Assembly (NCBI GenBank): GCA_035411425.1
Contig: DAONSX010000001.1
Coordinates: 1 to 64,000, forward strand
Length of the DNA: 64,000 bases
Source of the DNA: TTA-H9 sp002071415
Lineage (GTDB): Bacteria > Bacteroidota > Bacteroidia > Bacteroidales > TTA-H9
Direction of reading: 5' to 3'
Every line of letters begins with the position of its first letter. Positions within the stretch are counted from its first letter, which is position 1. This document shows positions 35,016 to 44,373 of the stretch, in pieces. Below the pieces are notes generated by a model, which was not told the origin of the DNA, searched no databases, and worked only from the letters and a program-made list of their open reading frames with translations. The position numbers were made by a program, and so were the translations under genes.

Positions 35016-36167
35016 ATGCCAAGGATTTTAGTTGTAGATGATGAGCGTGCCATCCGCAATACCTTGAGGGAGATTCTTGAATATGAGAAATATATGGTGG
35101 ATGAAGCGCAAAATGGACAGGAAGCCATTGAAAAGGTTCAATCCAACGATTATGATTTGGTTTTGTGCGATATTAAGATGCCCGGGATAGATGGCATAGA
35201 GGTATTGGATAAGATATTAGAACAAGGTGAAACGCCTGTTATCATGATATCGGGTCATGGCACAATCGATACTGCAGTAGAAGCGATTAAGAAAGGTGCC
35301 TTCGATTATATCAGCAAACCTCTCGATTTGAATCGATTGCTTGTCAGTGTAAGGAATGCGTTGGATCGCTCGAGATTGCTCACCGAAACTCGAAATCTCA
35401 GGAAGAGGGTTTTAAAGAATAATCAAATCATAGGCGAATCGAATGCCATAAAGAATGTTCTGGCCATGTTAGAGAGAGTAGCTCCTACCAATGCTAGAGT
35501 ATTAATTACGGGAGAAAACGGTACTGGTAAAGAACTTGTAGCCAGGGCATTACACGAAAATAGTCCCAGAGCTCATAACCCATTTGTGGAGGTGAATTGT
35601 GCTGCTATTCCTTCTGAACTTATCGAAAGCCAATTATTTGGACATGAAAAGGGATCTTTCACTTCGGCCATCAAGCAAAGGAAAGGAGATTTCGAACTGG
35701 CAAATGGAGGAACTTTGTTTCTGGATGAAATAGGCGATATGAGCTTGTCGGCTCAGGCCAAGGTGTTGAGGTCGCTACAGGAAAATAAAATTACACGTGT
35801 AGGAGGAGAAAAGGAAATTCCGGTAGATGTACGAATAATAGCAGCTACCAATAAGGATTTGAAAGCGGAAATTGCTAAGGGAAACTTTAGAGAAGATCTT
35901 TATCACCGTTTGAGTGTCATCATCATTCATGTACCTTCGTTAGCCGAACGAACAGAGGATATTCCTTTGCTAGCAAAGCATTTTATGGAAATTATTTCGG
36001 CCGAAATGGGTAAACCACCCCTCGAATTTACCCCTGATTCCCTCGAAGCTCTTAAAAAACGGAAATGGACTGGGAATGTGCGTGAATTGAGAAATATGGT
36101 AGAAAGGCTGGCTATATTGTGCGATCGTGTGATTACGGCTGAAGATGTAATAAAATATTCCAATTAG
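35016..36167 (+). CDS. NtrC-like response regulator lacking a DNA-binding domain
   Basis: 383 residues. Receiver domain (1-120; acidic pocket D8-D9, phospho-acceptor D52 in LVLCDIKMPG, K in YISKPLD) and sigma-54-type AAA+ domain (~140-370; Walker A GENGTGKE, Walker B GTLFLDEIGD). The loop that contacts sigma-54, normally GAFTGA, reads GSFTSA, and the protein ends at VITAEDVIKYSN without the usual Fis-type helix-turn-helix. No histidine kinase is adjacent. Its last four bases overlap the convergent pcm gene. Confidence 0.9.
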   Translation: MPRILVVDDERAIRNTLREILEYEKYMVDEAQNGQEAIEKVQSNDYDLVLCDIKMPGIDGIEVLDKILEQGETPVIMISGHGTIDTAVEAIKKGAFDYISKPLDLNRLLVSVRNALDRSRLLTETRNLRKRVLKNNQIIGESNAIKNVLAMLERVAPTNARVLITGENGTGKELVARALHENSPRAHNPFVEVNCAAIPSELIESQLFGHEKGSFTSAIKQRKGDFELANGGTLFLDEIGDMSLSAQAKVLRSLQENKITRVGGEKEIPVDVRIIAATNKDLKAEIAKGNFREDLYHRLSVIIIHVPSLAERTEDIPLLAKHFMEIISAEMGKPPLEFTPDSLEALKKRKWTGNVRELRNMVERLAILCDRVITAEDVIKYSN

Positions 36168-36835
36168 AGATCATCGTTTGCCTTATTTCTCAGCATAGGA
36201 ACAAAGGCAAAAAAACCATGTTCTTCTTTCGTAAGACTTCCATCGGCATTCTTGATAAGCAATGTCATGATTTGCATGGAATTTTTACCTATGGGTACCA
36301 CTAACCTTCCTCCAGGCTTCAACTGCTCGATAAGTGCCTGGGGTATTTCGGGAGCTCCAGCCGTAATAATTATCTTGTCGAATGGAGCATAAGCAGGTAA
36401 GCCTTTATATCCATCGCCATAAAAACACCGTATATCAGAAAATCCTGCCGCTTGCAAGAACTCCTTGGTTTGTTGATAAAGTTTCTTTTGGCGTTCGATA
36501 GTAAAAACTTTTGCTCCAAGTTTCGATAAAACGCAGGCTTGGTATCCAGAACCCGTCCCAATCTCCAGAACCTTTTCCATGGGCTGTATATCGAGAAGTT
36601 GAGTTTGAAATGCCACTGTATAAGGTTGCGATATGGTTTGCTGGTATCCAATCGGAAAGGGTTTATCCTGATAGGCAAATTCGAGAAATGCCACATCGAG
36701 AAACCAATGACGTGGAATTTCTTCGATAGCTTTTAATACATTTTCACTGGTAATGCCTTTTCTTCTGATTTCTTCGACCAGTTTTTTCCTCAAACCTTTA
36801 TGACGATAATTATCTTCGAATTTTCGCTGGAGCAT
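36164..36835 (-). CDS. pcm: Protein-L-isoaspartate O-methyltransferase
   Basis: 223 residues. Uses SAM to repair isoaspartyl residues in damaged proteins. Motifs: AYQDKPFPIGYQQTISQPY (substrate site), VLEIGTGSGYQACVLSKLG (SAM-binding), and DKIIITAGAPEIPQALIEQL with LKPGGRLVVPIG. Length is typical. Convergent 4-bp overlap with the response regulator gene. Confidence 0.95.
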   Translation of the reverse strand: MLQRKFEDNYRHKGLRKKLVEEIRRKGITSENVLKAIEEIPRHWFLDVAFLEFAYQDKPFPIGYQQTISQPYTVAFQTQLLDIQPMEKVLEIGTGSGYQACVLSKLGAKVFTIERQKKLYQQTKEFLQAAGFSDIRCFYGDGYKGLPAYAPFDKIIITAGAPEIPQALIEQLKPGGRLVVPIGKNSMQIMTLLIKNADGSLTKEEHGFFAFVPMLRNKANDDL

Positions 36836-36936
36836 ATTTTACTTTGTTCGCACTGCGAAATTACGTTTTTAGAATGAATTTAAGCATTCCTTATTCGTTA
36901 ATTCTTGGGCTATTTTGGAGATGAGATGATTTTTCC

Positions 36937-36944
36937 TACGTTTG
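36937..36944 (+). promoter_or_regulatory. -7 promoter box for the Gfo/Idh/MocA gene
   Basis: TACGTTTG, full match to TAnnTTTG, 32 bases before the ATG. Confidence 0.45.
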
Positions 36945-36975
36945 CAGGTTTTATCTTCGATAGGGGAAATAATTC

Positions 36976-37953
36976 ATGAATAAGTTGAAAATAGGTGTTT
37001 TAGGTGCAGGTCATCTGGGGAAGATTCATATTCGTTGCATACGAGAAATAGAAACTTATCGGTTGATGGGTTTTTACGATCCAGATGGTCAAACCGCTGC
37101 GAAGGTTTCGGAAGATTTTTCGTTAAAGTCGTATCCTGACATCGATTCGTTGATAGAAGATGTTGATGTAGTCGATATTGTAACTCCTACGGTCGAACAT
37201 TTCAAATGCGCTTCGAAAGCGCTAAGAGAGTCGCGGCATGTATTTATCGAAAAACCCATCGTAGCCACTCCCGACGAAGCACGCGAACTTATGAAACTGG
37301 CATACGAGGCCAATGTGAAGGTGCAAGTAGGACATGTTGAGCGTTTTAATCCTGCCTTTCTGACGGCTAAACCTTTTTTCAACCGTCCTATGTTTATCGA
37401 AGCTCACCGGCTTTCGATGTTCAATCCCCGCGGGCTCGATGTCCCGGTCATACTCGACCTGATGATTCACGACCTCGATATTGTTTTAAGCTTAGTAAAA
37501 AGCGATATCAAACGCATACATGCTAGTGGGGTCGCCATCATTAGTGATACACCCGATATTGCTAATGCCCGATTGGAATTCGAAAATGGCTGTGTAGCCA
37601 ATCTTACTGCCAGTCGGATGAGCCTGAAAAACATGCGTAAGATTCGTTTTTTTCAGCATGATGCTTATATCTCGGTAAATTTTTTAGATAAAAAAGTCGA
37701 AATTGTACGTATCAAAGACCATGATCCCGAACGTCAAGGTCCTTTCGACATGGTTCTCGATATGGGCCCGGGTAAACCTGCAAAACAATTTGTGTTCGAA
37801 AACCCTCCCATCGTACCGGTAAACGCTATTAAAATGGAGTTGGAAAGCTTTGCTACCGCACTCATTTATGACGACATACCACCGGTAACTATTCAGGATG
37901 GTATCAATGCCCTTAATCTGGCCTATATGATCATGGAGAAAATAAATATGTAA
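36976..37953 (+). CDS. Gfo/Idh/MocA-family NAD(P)-dependent oxidoreductase
   Basis: 325 residues. N-terminal Rossmann domain (IGVLGAGHLGKIHIRC) with the EKP signature of the family (VFIEKPIV), and the second-domain motif VPVILDLMIHDLDIVLSL, whose DxxxHD residues lie near the substrate. Probably acts on a sugar or a nucleotide-sugar; close homologues in Bacteroidota are UDP-sugar dehydrogenase-like, but the substrate cannot be fixed here. Co-directional with a lipoprotein and a polyprenyl-phosphate sugar transferase, which is compatible with a role in envelope sugars. Confidence 0.88.
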   Translation: MNKLKIGVLGAGHLGKIHIRCIREIETYRLMGFYDPDGQTAAKVSEDFSLKSYPDIDSLIEDVDVVDIVTPTVEHFKCASKALRESRHVFIEKPIVATPDEARELMKLAYEANVKVQVGHVERFNPAFLTAKPFFNRPMFIEAHRLSMFNPRGLDVPVILDLMIHDLDIVLSLVKSDIKRIHASGVAIISDTPDIANARLEFENGCVANLTASRMSLKNMRKIRFFQHDAYISVNFLDKKVEIVRIKDHDPERQGPFDMVLDMGPGKPAKQFVFENPPIVPVNAIKMELESFATALIYDDIPPVTIQDGINALNLAYMIMEKINM

Positions 37954-38046
37954 CCCGATATTTTCTCAATTTTTTTATTCACATCAATAATATTCAGCCT
38001 ACAATCTGCGTTTTCAAAACGAACCCAAGTTTCTTTTTGCTTTTTT

Positions 38047-38958
38047 ATGAGCGTTAAATTCCTCGATATATTTTGTTTAATCTTGTTTTCAATCGCGTTC
38101 TTGTCATGCGAGGATTTTGAAGGCGAACAAACCATTCCGGCTTATTTAAAAATTGACAGCATAGCTTTAAAAATCGTATCACCTTCACAGGGAAGTGCTT
38201 CGAGCAAAATTACAGATGCATGGGTTTATATCGATGAACAGCTAATTGGTGCTTTCGAACTGCCTGCAACTATTCCCTTGCTTTATACCGGCAAACACCG
38301 TCTTACTATTATTCCTGGCATCAGAATGGACGGAATGGTGCAACTGCGAGCTTATTACCCCCTCTACAATCAAATACGCCGCGAAATCTTTCTTTCCCCT
38401 GATTCGGTTACCATCATAAAAGGAAATTTAATCAACGGGAAAAATACAATCTATACCACATACAAGGATTTGGTTCAATTTTCCTGGAGTGAAAATTTCG
38501 AAGATGAAAACCTTGCCCTTGATACTACAAAAAAAAGCAATGTCAATTTTATGCTCACTCCCGAAGATGATCCAGCCACATTCGAAGGCTTACATTCAGG
38601 GAAAATTATTCTTACATTGACCGATACCATTTTCGAAGCCATGACTTCCGAAGCCATAAGTCTGCCCCGTAATGGCTCACCAGTGTTCCTCGAAATGAAC
38701 TATCGTTGCACAAACACATTTACTTTCGGAATCATTGCACTGGGAAGCGATCAATATATTCAATCTCCAATCCTCGATCTGAACCCATCTGCAAGTTGGA
38801 ATAAAATTTATATAAACCTCACTCCAAACGTTAGTAGCTCTGATGATGCCCTTAAGTTTAAACTCTTCTGGGGAGCCATGCTCGATATTGGGCAGGAGCA
38901 AACCGAGATATATTTCGATAATATGAAATTGGTTTATTTAAATAATCAGTCGAAGTAG
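38047..38958 (+). CDS. Uncharacterised lipoprotein
   Basis: 303 residues, family not recognised. Lipoprotein signal (LILFSIAFLSC, Cys ~21). The mature part starts with an acidic stretch and is beta-rich: first a PEGA-like region (AWVYIDEQLIGAFELPATIP, then GKHRLTIIPGI), later alternating strands that resemble carbohydrate-binding or jelly-roll folds (FEDENLALDT onward). It is followed after three bases by a sugar transferase, so an envelope or polysaccharide role is possible but unproven. Confidence 0.75.
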   Translation: MSVKFLDIFCLILFSIAFLSCEDFEGEQTIPAYLKIDSIALKIVSPSQGSASSKITDAWVYIDEQLIGAFELPATIPLLYTGKHRLTIIPGIRMDGMVQLRAYYPLYNQIRREIFLSPDSVTIIKGNLINGKNTIYTTYKDLVQFSWSENFEDENLALDTTKKSNVNFMLTPEDDPATFEGLHSGKIILTLTDTIFEAMTSEAISLPRNGSPVFLEMNYRCTNTFTFGIIALGSDQYIQSPILDLNPSASWNKIYINLTPNVSSSDDALKFKLFWGAMLDIGQEQTEIYFDNMKLVYLNNQSK

Positions 38959-38961
38959 TTT

Positions 38962-40374
38962 ATGAATAAAAATTTACAAATTGCTAAATATGTTGTTGCT
39001 GATTATCTTACTGCACTACTAGCATGGAGCTTGTTTTTCTTTTACCGCAAATATTATGTCGATCCTTATTTTCTCGAACATTATACCGTGGTTTTCGATG
39101 ATCCCAAATTCTTTTACGGCATTATTGGAATTCCCTTTTTCTGGCTAATTCTTTATGCTATATCAGGCCAATATCGTAAAATTTATCGTAAATCGAGGTT
39201 GAAGGAATTGGGTCATACTTTGATCATTACCCTGATAGGGGTTCTAATTATTTTCTTTGTTTTGATTCTTGATGATGTAATTCGTTCTTATAAATCCTAT
39301 TATCAATCATTTTTAGTTTTATTCGTTTTGCATTTTTCATTTACTTATTCGGCCCGATTTTTACTAACTACTATTACTAACAACAAGATTCATCGACGAA
39401 AGATTGGATTCAATACGGTTATGGTGGGCTGCAATGGCAATGCCTTATCCATATATCAGGAAATCGAAAACCAGCCTTTGTCGCCAGGCAACAAATTTGT
39501 TGGATTTGTCGATGCGGGGGTTTCTGAAAAGAATTTACTCGATGGTTATATGCCTCATTTGGGAAGCTATAAGGATCTGAAAAGAATAATCGATGAATAT
39601 AAGATTGAGGAAGTAATCATTGCATTCGAGCGATCGGAAAAAGATACTGTCGAACGGGTAATTACCGAACTGGAAGATGCCAATGTGGTGATAAAGATTG
39701 CTCCCATCATGCAGGATATTCTTCTGGGGTCGGTTCGTACCTCCTCCATTTATTCACCCTTGATTGAAATTTCGACCGATTTGATGCCTGCATGGCAAAT
39801 GGTATTGAAACGAGCCATGGATATTGTCGTTTCATTGATTGCGATTATTGTTCTTTCTCCCGTATTTTTATTCACAGCCATTGGAGTAAAACTTTCGTCG
39901 CCGGGTCCTATACTCTATAGCCAACCACGAGTAGGACTGAGAGGGAAAACATTTAAAATGGTCAAATTCCGTTCTATGTATCAAGATGCCGAAAGCAATG
40001 GTCCACAATTATCCTCGAAAAACGATCCGCGAGTAACACCTTTTGGAAGAATCATGCGGCAATACCGATTGGACGAAATCCCTCAGTTTTTTACAGTACT
40101 GAAAGGTGATATGTCCATAGTAGGTCCGAGGCCCGAACGTTCTTATTACATCGAACAGATCATCCAAAAAATGCCTCATTACAAACTGTTACTCAAAGTA
40201 AAACCAGGAATAACGAGTTGGGGACAGGTAAAATTTGGTTATGCCGAAAACCTCGATCAGATGACCGAAAGGGCAAAATTCGATCTCATATATCTGGATA
40301 ATATGTCAATTGCCATGGATATTAAGATACTCGTCTATACCATCATGATTGTTTTACAGGGAAGAGGAAAGTAA
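38962..40374 (+). CDS. Polyprenyl-phosphate sugar-1-phosphate transferase (WcaJ/WbaP type)
   Basis: 470 residues. Four or more N-terminal membrane segments, a CoA-binding-like Rossmann region (~145-265) and the C-terminal bacterial sugar transferase domain: KRAMDIVVSLIAIIVLSPVF, then FKMVKFRSMYQDAE, RLDEIPQFFTVLKGDMS and GPRPERSYYIEQI. It transfers a sugar phosphate from a nucleotide sugar to the undecaprenyl carrier, the first step of a capsule, exopolysaccharide or O-antigen repeat unit. No other assembly genes are adjacent. Confidence 0.93.
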   Translation: MNKNLQIAKYVVADYLTALLAWSLFFFYRKYYVDPYFLEHYTVVFDDPKFFYGIIGIPFFWLILYAISGQYRKIYRKSRLKELGHTLIITLIGVLIIFFVLILDDVIRSYKSYYQSFLVLFVLHFSFTYSARFLLTTITNNKIHRRKIGFNTVMVGCNGNALSIYQEIENQPLSPGNKFVGFVDAGVSEKNLLDGYMPHLGSYKDLKRIIDEYKIEEVIIAFERSEKDTVERVITELEDANVVIKIAPIMQDILLGSVRTSSIYSPLIEISTDLMPAWQMVLKRAMDIVVSLIAIIVLSPVFLFTAIGVKLSSPGPILYSQPRVGLRGKTFKMVKFRSMYQDAESNGPQLSSKNDPRVTPFGRIMRQYRLDEIPQFFTVLKGDMSIVGPRPERSYYIEQIIQKMPHYKLLLKVKPGITSWGQVKFGYAENLDQMTERAKFDLIYLDNMSIAMDIKILVYTIMIVLQGRGK

Positions 40375-40380
40375 TTGCTC

Positions 40381-40965
40381 TCAAAGAGCACCGTTTTCGA
40401 TTAGAACCACGATCTGTTCGATAGTGGCATCTTTTCCGTAAGGGTCGTATTTTTCTTTCAAATTATATCCAAAAATCCGGGCAAATGAATGCCAGAAAAA
40501 AGCCATAAATTTTCCCTTGAGTTCTTTTACGAGTTCATACGAAGAATTACCCGTTTCTCTATCTAATAGTTTAAATAGAATCTTCCCTTGTGTAAAGGTG
40601 AGTTTTTCCAATTCGTCGGAATATTGTTCGGTTAGCTCTTTTTCTAAACGATTGACATATTTTTTCCGTTCCTTTTCCGATTTAGAGGTCAAAATGAGAT
40701 TTTCGTATTCCTGAAATTTAATGCCTGCCAATCGTGCATAAGGATACACTTTTTTCACATTACGTACCAATTTTTCCCATTGACGCTGATCCTTCTTGTT
40801 TTTGAATACGGGTAAACCATAGATTGTAACAGGGTTGAGGTTTATCAAAGGGATAGTATCATTCTCGAATATAGTAGCCCTGACCACTATTTGAGGTGAA
40901 GTTTGAGCTTCAATGGTCATTGCTGTACATAGAAGAAGAATGCCTGTTACAATCGACTTTTTCAC
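40381..40965 (-). CDS. Exported DUF4294 protein
   Basis: About 194 residues. A signal peptide (KKSIVTGILLLCTAMTIEAQ) is followed by the DUF4294 core (PVTIYGLPVFKNKKDQRQWE, VKKVYPYARLAG), mostly helical, found in Bacteroidota and of unknown function. I start at GTG 40965 because a promoter box (41008-41001, minus) lies downstream of the ATG at 41034, which would add 23 residues and bury the signal peptide. Convergent with the sugar transferase, six bases apart. Confidence 0.85.
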   Translation of the reverse strand: MKKSIVTGILLLCTAMTIEAQTSPQIVVRATIFENDTIPLINLNPVTIYGLPVFKNKKDQRQWEKLVRNVKKVYPYARLAGIKFQEYENLILTSKSEKERKKYVNRLEKELTEQYSDELEKLTFTQGKILFKLLDRETGNSSYELVKELKGKFMAFFWHSFARIFGYNLKEKYDPYGKDATIEQIVVLIENGAL

Positions 40966-41000
40966 GGTAAAAATTCTCGAAACGAATTTGAATGAGAGTG

Positions 41001-41008
41001 CAAATTTA
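41001..41008 (-). promoter_or_regulatory. -7 promoter box for the DUF4294 gene
   Basis: TAAATTTG on the minus strand, 35 bases before the GTG at 40965; it decides the start. Confidence 0.5.
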
Positions 41009-41115
41009 ATACCGGAATAAACACCCGGAAACATATTCCTTACTCTATTTCCTCTATAAATCTCATAATTTTTTTATAAGGGTCTTATAACGGACAATTA
41101 TGAATTTTTTTTATT

Positions 41116-41123
41116 TAAGTTTG
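41116..41123 (+). promoter_or_regulatory. -7 promoter box for pfkA
   Basis: TAAGTTTG, full match, about 65 bases before the ATG. Confidence 0.5.
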
Positions 41124-41187
41124 CATATAGAGTAAAAAAGTTGGAATCAAAAAGGAATAAATTCATAACAAAACCAAATTATTGAAA

Positions 41188-42282
41188 ATGAACAGAGTAT
41201 TAGTAGCTACGGGTGGTGGCGATTGCCCTGGATTGAATGCAGTAATTCGGGCTATAGTAAAAAGAGCAGCCAGAGAGAAGAATTGGGAAGTGATAGGAAG
41301 CATAGAAGCTTTTAATGGAATTTTAAGAGAACCCACCGAGATTATGGTACTCAACGAAAAAGCCGTTTCAGGTATTCATTATCAGGGAGGTACTATATTA
41401 GGAACCACTAATAAAGGAGGTCCATTTGCCTGGCCTGTAAGACTACCTGATGGAACCTGGGAAGAAATTGACAGAAGCGATGAAATGCTTCGCAAACTGC
41501 AATATTTGGGTGTAGATGCGGTCATCAATATTGGAGGAGAAGGATCACAGACCATCTCGCAGGCTTTGTACGAAAAAGGGCTCAACATTATTGGAGTACC
41601 AAAAACCATCGACAACGATTTGCTGGGAACCGATTCTACTTTCGGATTTCAAACTGCCGTACAGATTTGTACTGAAGCTGTGGATAAGCTTGTTACCACT
41701 GCTGCGAGCCATAATCGTATTTTGATTCTTGAAGTGATGGGGCGTTATGCCGGATGGATTGCCATGAATGCAGCTGTGGCTGGCGGAGCTGAAATATGCC
41801 TAATTCCTGAAATTCCTTATGATATCGATAAGGTTCTTCAAAAAATCGATTCCCGCTTCGTAAAGGGACGAGGTTTTGTGAATATAGTGATTTCGGAAGG
41901 TGCTCGTCCTATAGGAGGCGATTTTGCAAGAAAGGAAACCGGCGAAGTGGGCTATCACAGCGTTAAACTTTCGGGAGCAGCCGAACGCCTCATGCAAGAA
42001 TTGAAGGAAGCAGGCTGCCCTTATGATATGCGAGCTACCGTTTTAGGCCATGTGCAGCGAGGAGGTGTGCCTATTGCCTACGATCGCGTCCTAGCTACTC
42101 AGTTTGGAGTGAAAGCCATGGAACTGGTAATGGAAGGAAAATTTGGACAAATGGTGTCGTACCGTCATCCTTACATTACCTCCGTTCCCTTGAAAGATGC
42201 CATTAAAAGATACAATTTCGTAGATATGGATACCGCATTAATAAAAACTGCGCGTGGTGTGGGTATATGTTTTGGCGATTGA
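41188..42282 (+). CDS. pfkA: 6-phosphofructokinase
   Basis: 364 residues. Phosphorylates fructose 6-phosphate in glycolysis. Motifs: GGGDCPGLNAVIRAIV, INIGGEGSQ, VPKTIDNDL, EVMGRYAGWIA and LGHVQRGG. At the two positions that separate ATP from pyrophosphate enzymes it has glycine (GGEGS) and lysine (VPKTIDND). The combination G/K is that of the ATP-using group III enzymes of actinobacteria, so ATP is the likely donor, with pyrophosphate less likely. Start ATG at 41188 rather than the TTG at 41182. Confidence 0.95.
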   Translation: MNRVLVATGGGDCPGLNAVIRAIVKRAAREKNWEVIGSIEAFNGILREPTEIMVLNEKAVSGIHYQGGTILGTTNKGGPFAWPVRLPDGTWEEIDRSDEMLRKLQYLGVDAVINIGGEGSQTISQALYEKGLNIIGVPKTIDNDLLGTDSTFGFQTAVQICTEAVDKLVTTAASHNRILILEVMGRYAGWIAMNAAVAGGAEICLIPEIPYDIDKVLQKIDSRFVKGRGFVNIVISEGARPIGGDFARKETGEVGYHSVKLSGAAERLMQELKEAGCPYDMRATVLGHVQRGGVPIAYDRVLATQFGVKAMELVMEGKFGQMVSYRHPYITSVPLKDAIKRYNFVDMDTALIKTARGVGICFGD

Positions 42283-42304
42283 ATCATAGGAAAATATTTT
42301 CTCC

Positions 42305-42346
42305 AAATTTAAAGCCCTGAGTCTTACCGATCAGGGCTTTAAATTT
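42305..42346. terminator. Bidirectional terminator between pfkA and clpX
   Basis: AAATTTAAAGCCCTGA pairs without mismatch with TCAGGGCTTTAAATTT around the loop GTCTTACCGA, with A/T-rich flanks on both sides; it serves the convergent pfkA and clpX transcripts. Confidence 0.88.
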
Positions 42347-42380
42347 CTTTGTCAGAATAAACGTGAATATTCAATCCAAT

Positions 42381-43616
42381 TCAGGCCACCTTCAATCTGC
42401 TGATGCCAGAGGTTTCGAATTTTTCTTGGGCATAATCAAGCGTAATGTGCAGAGTAGGAGCAAGTTTTCCAGAAGGCGCCTCGAACATTAAATCCTTAAG
42501 AATGCTTTCCATGATGGAACGTAACCCTCTGGCACCAAGTTTGAATTCTATGGACTTTTGAACGACGAAATCAAATACCTCATCATCGAAGCTCAGTTGG
42601 ATTTTGTCCATTTCGAATATCTTCTTATACTGTTTTACCAGAGCATTTTTAGGTTCGGTGAGGATACGCTTCAAAGCATTGGCATCTAAGGGTGATAGAT
42701 GGCAAACCACAGGAAAACGACCTACAAGTTCCGGAATAAGGCCATAAGCTCTCAAATCAGGAGGAGAAACATACTGCAGCAAATTGTCTTTTTCGATTTC
42801 GGTAAATGGCTCTTTTTTAAAGCCTACGATATTGGTTCTAAGCCTCGAGGCAATTTTATTCTCGATTCCATCGAAGGCGCCTCCGGCAATAAAGAGAATA
42901 TTCTGAGTGTTCACCTGAATGAATTTTTGCTCGGGATGTTTGCGACCTCCCTGTGGAGGAACATTCACAATGCTTCCTTCGAGGAGTTTGAGCAAAGCTT
43001 GTTGAACCCCTTCACCCGATACATCACGTGTAATGCTTGGATTGTCGCTTTTACGAGAGATTTTATCGATTTCGTCAATAAAAACAATACCCATTTCTGT
43101 GGTAGCTATATCGTAATCGGCGGCTTGCAGCAACCGAGCTAATATGCTCTCGACATCTTCTCCCACATAACCGGCTTCGGTTAAAACAGTGGCATCAGCT
43201 ATGCAAAAAGGTACATTGAGCAAGCGCGCTATGGTTTGAGCCAGAAGTGTCTTCCCTGTACCGGTTTCCCCTACAAAGATGATATTCGATTTTTCGATTT
43301 CTACATCATCTATATTGTTCTGGCTGATAGGTTGTGAAATTCTCTTATAATGATTGTAAACCGCAACCGAGAGCACTTTCTTGGCCTCTTCCTGCCCGAT
43401 AATGTATTGATCGAGGTAGGCTTTGATTTCTGCAGGTTTATAGATTTTCTTCGAATGAACCTTCTTCTTTCGTGCGGAAGTTATTTCCTGCAAAACAATA
43501 TCACGGGCCTGTTCTATACAACTATCGCAAATATTGGCATTTATTCCACTGATGAGCAGATTGACTTCTTTTTTACTTCGCCCGCAAAATGAACAGTATT
43601 CCAATGTTTTTGCCAT
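42381..43616 (-). CDS. clpX: ATP-dependent Clp protease ATP-binding subunit ClpX
   Basis: 411 residues. Unfoldase that feeds substrates to ClpP. Zinc-binding domain with four cysteines (CSFCG ... CDSC), AAA+ domain with Walker A GETGTGKT, pore loop GYVGEDVES, Walker B VFIDEIDKI and sensor-2 GARGLRSIME. The ATG at 43616 follows AAGGAAG; a TTG at 43652 would add 12 residues and is less likely. Last of tig-clpP-clpX. Confidence 0.97.
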   Translation of the reverse strand: MAKTLEYCSFCGRSKKEVNLLISGINANICDSCIEQARDIVLQEITSARKKKVHSKKIYKPAEIKAYLDQYIIGQEEAKKVLSVAVYNHYKRISQPISQNNIDDVEIEKSNIIFVGETGTGKTLLAQTIARLLNVPFCIADATVLTEAGYVGEDVESILARLLQAADYDIATTEMGIVFIDEIDKISRKSDNPSITRDVSGEGVQQALLKLLEGSIVNVPPQGGRKHPEQKFIQVNTQNILFIAGGAFDGIENKIASRLRTNIVGFKKEPFTEIEKDNLLQYVSPPDLRAYGLIPELVGRFPVVCHLSPLDANALKRILTEPKNALVKQYKKIFEMDKIQLSFDDEVFDFVVQKSIEFKLGARGLRSIMESILKDLMFEAPSGKLAPTLHITLDYAQEKFETSGISRLKVA

Positions 43617-43665
43617 CGATTTCTTCCTTTTGTACAAAATATCTCGAGCCAAAGAAAAAGAATCC

Positions 43666-44373
43666 TTAGGCTTGATTTGAACTATCTTTCGTATTCCTTT
43701 CCCTGAACAATACTTCGTCGATCATTCCATATTCCTTGGCTTCATATGAAGTCATCCAGAAATCACGGTCGGCGTCTTGCCAGATTTTTTCGAAAGGTTG
43801 GCCTGTATGATAGGCAATAATTTCATACAGTTCCTTTTTTAATTTTTGAATTTCTCTGGCAGTGATTTCTATATCGGAAGCTTGTCCTTCGGCACCTCCC
43901 ATAGGTTGATGAATCAGGATGCGTGAGTGCTTGAGGGCTGTTCTTTTGCCTTTGGCACCAGCACATAGGATTACTGCACCCATCGAGGCAGCCATGCCTG
44001 TACAGATAGTGGCCACATCGGCTGCAATATATTGCATGGTATCATAAATCCCTAATCCCGCATATACCGAACCTCCAGGCGTGTTCAAATAGATTTGAAT
44101 GTCTTTACGTGGATCGGTACTTTCGAGGAATAGAAGCTGTGCCTGAATAATATTGGCCACATAATCATCGATGGGTACTCCTAAAAAAATGATTCTATCC
44201 ATCATCAACCTCGAGAACACGTCCATTGTGGCTACATTGAGTTGACGTTCCTCAATAATTGTAGGCGATATGTAATTATCATGTACCGCAATGTATTTCT
44301 GCAAAGCCAAAGGATTTATTCCTACATGGCGAGTTGCAAATTTGTAAAATTCATCTTTATTCATATTATTCAT
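43666..44373 (-). CDS. clpP: ATP-dependent Clp protease proteolytic subunit
   Basis: 235 residues. Serine protease forming the proteolytic barrel. Catalytic triad visible: Ser in GMAASMGAV, His in LIHQPMGG, Asp in DRDFWM. The N-terminal ~35 residues are longer than in E. coli, as in other Bacteroidota. The start overlaps the tig end by 8 bases, consistent with one operon. Confidence 0.97.
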   Translation of the reverse strand: MNNMNKDEFYKFATRHVGINPLALQKYIAVHDNYISPTIIEERQLNVATMDVFSRLMMDRIIFLGVPIDDYVANIIQAQLLFLESTDPRKDIQIYLNTPGGSVYAGLGIYDTMQYIAADVATICTGMAASMGAVILCAGAKGKRTALKHSRILIHQPMGGAEGQASDIEITAREIQKLKKELYEIIAYHTGQPFEKIWQDADRDFWMTSYEAKEYGMIDEVLFRERNTKDSSNQA

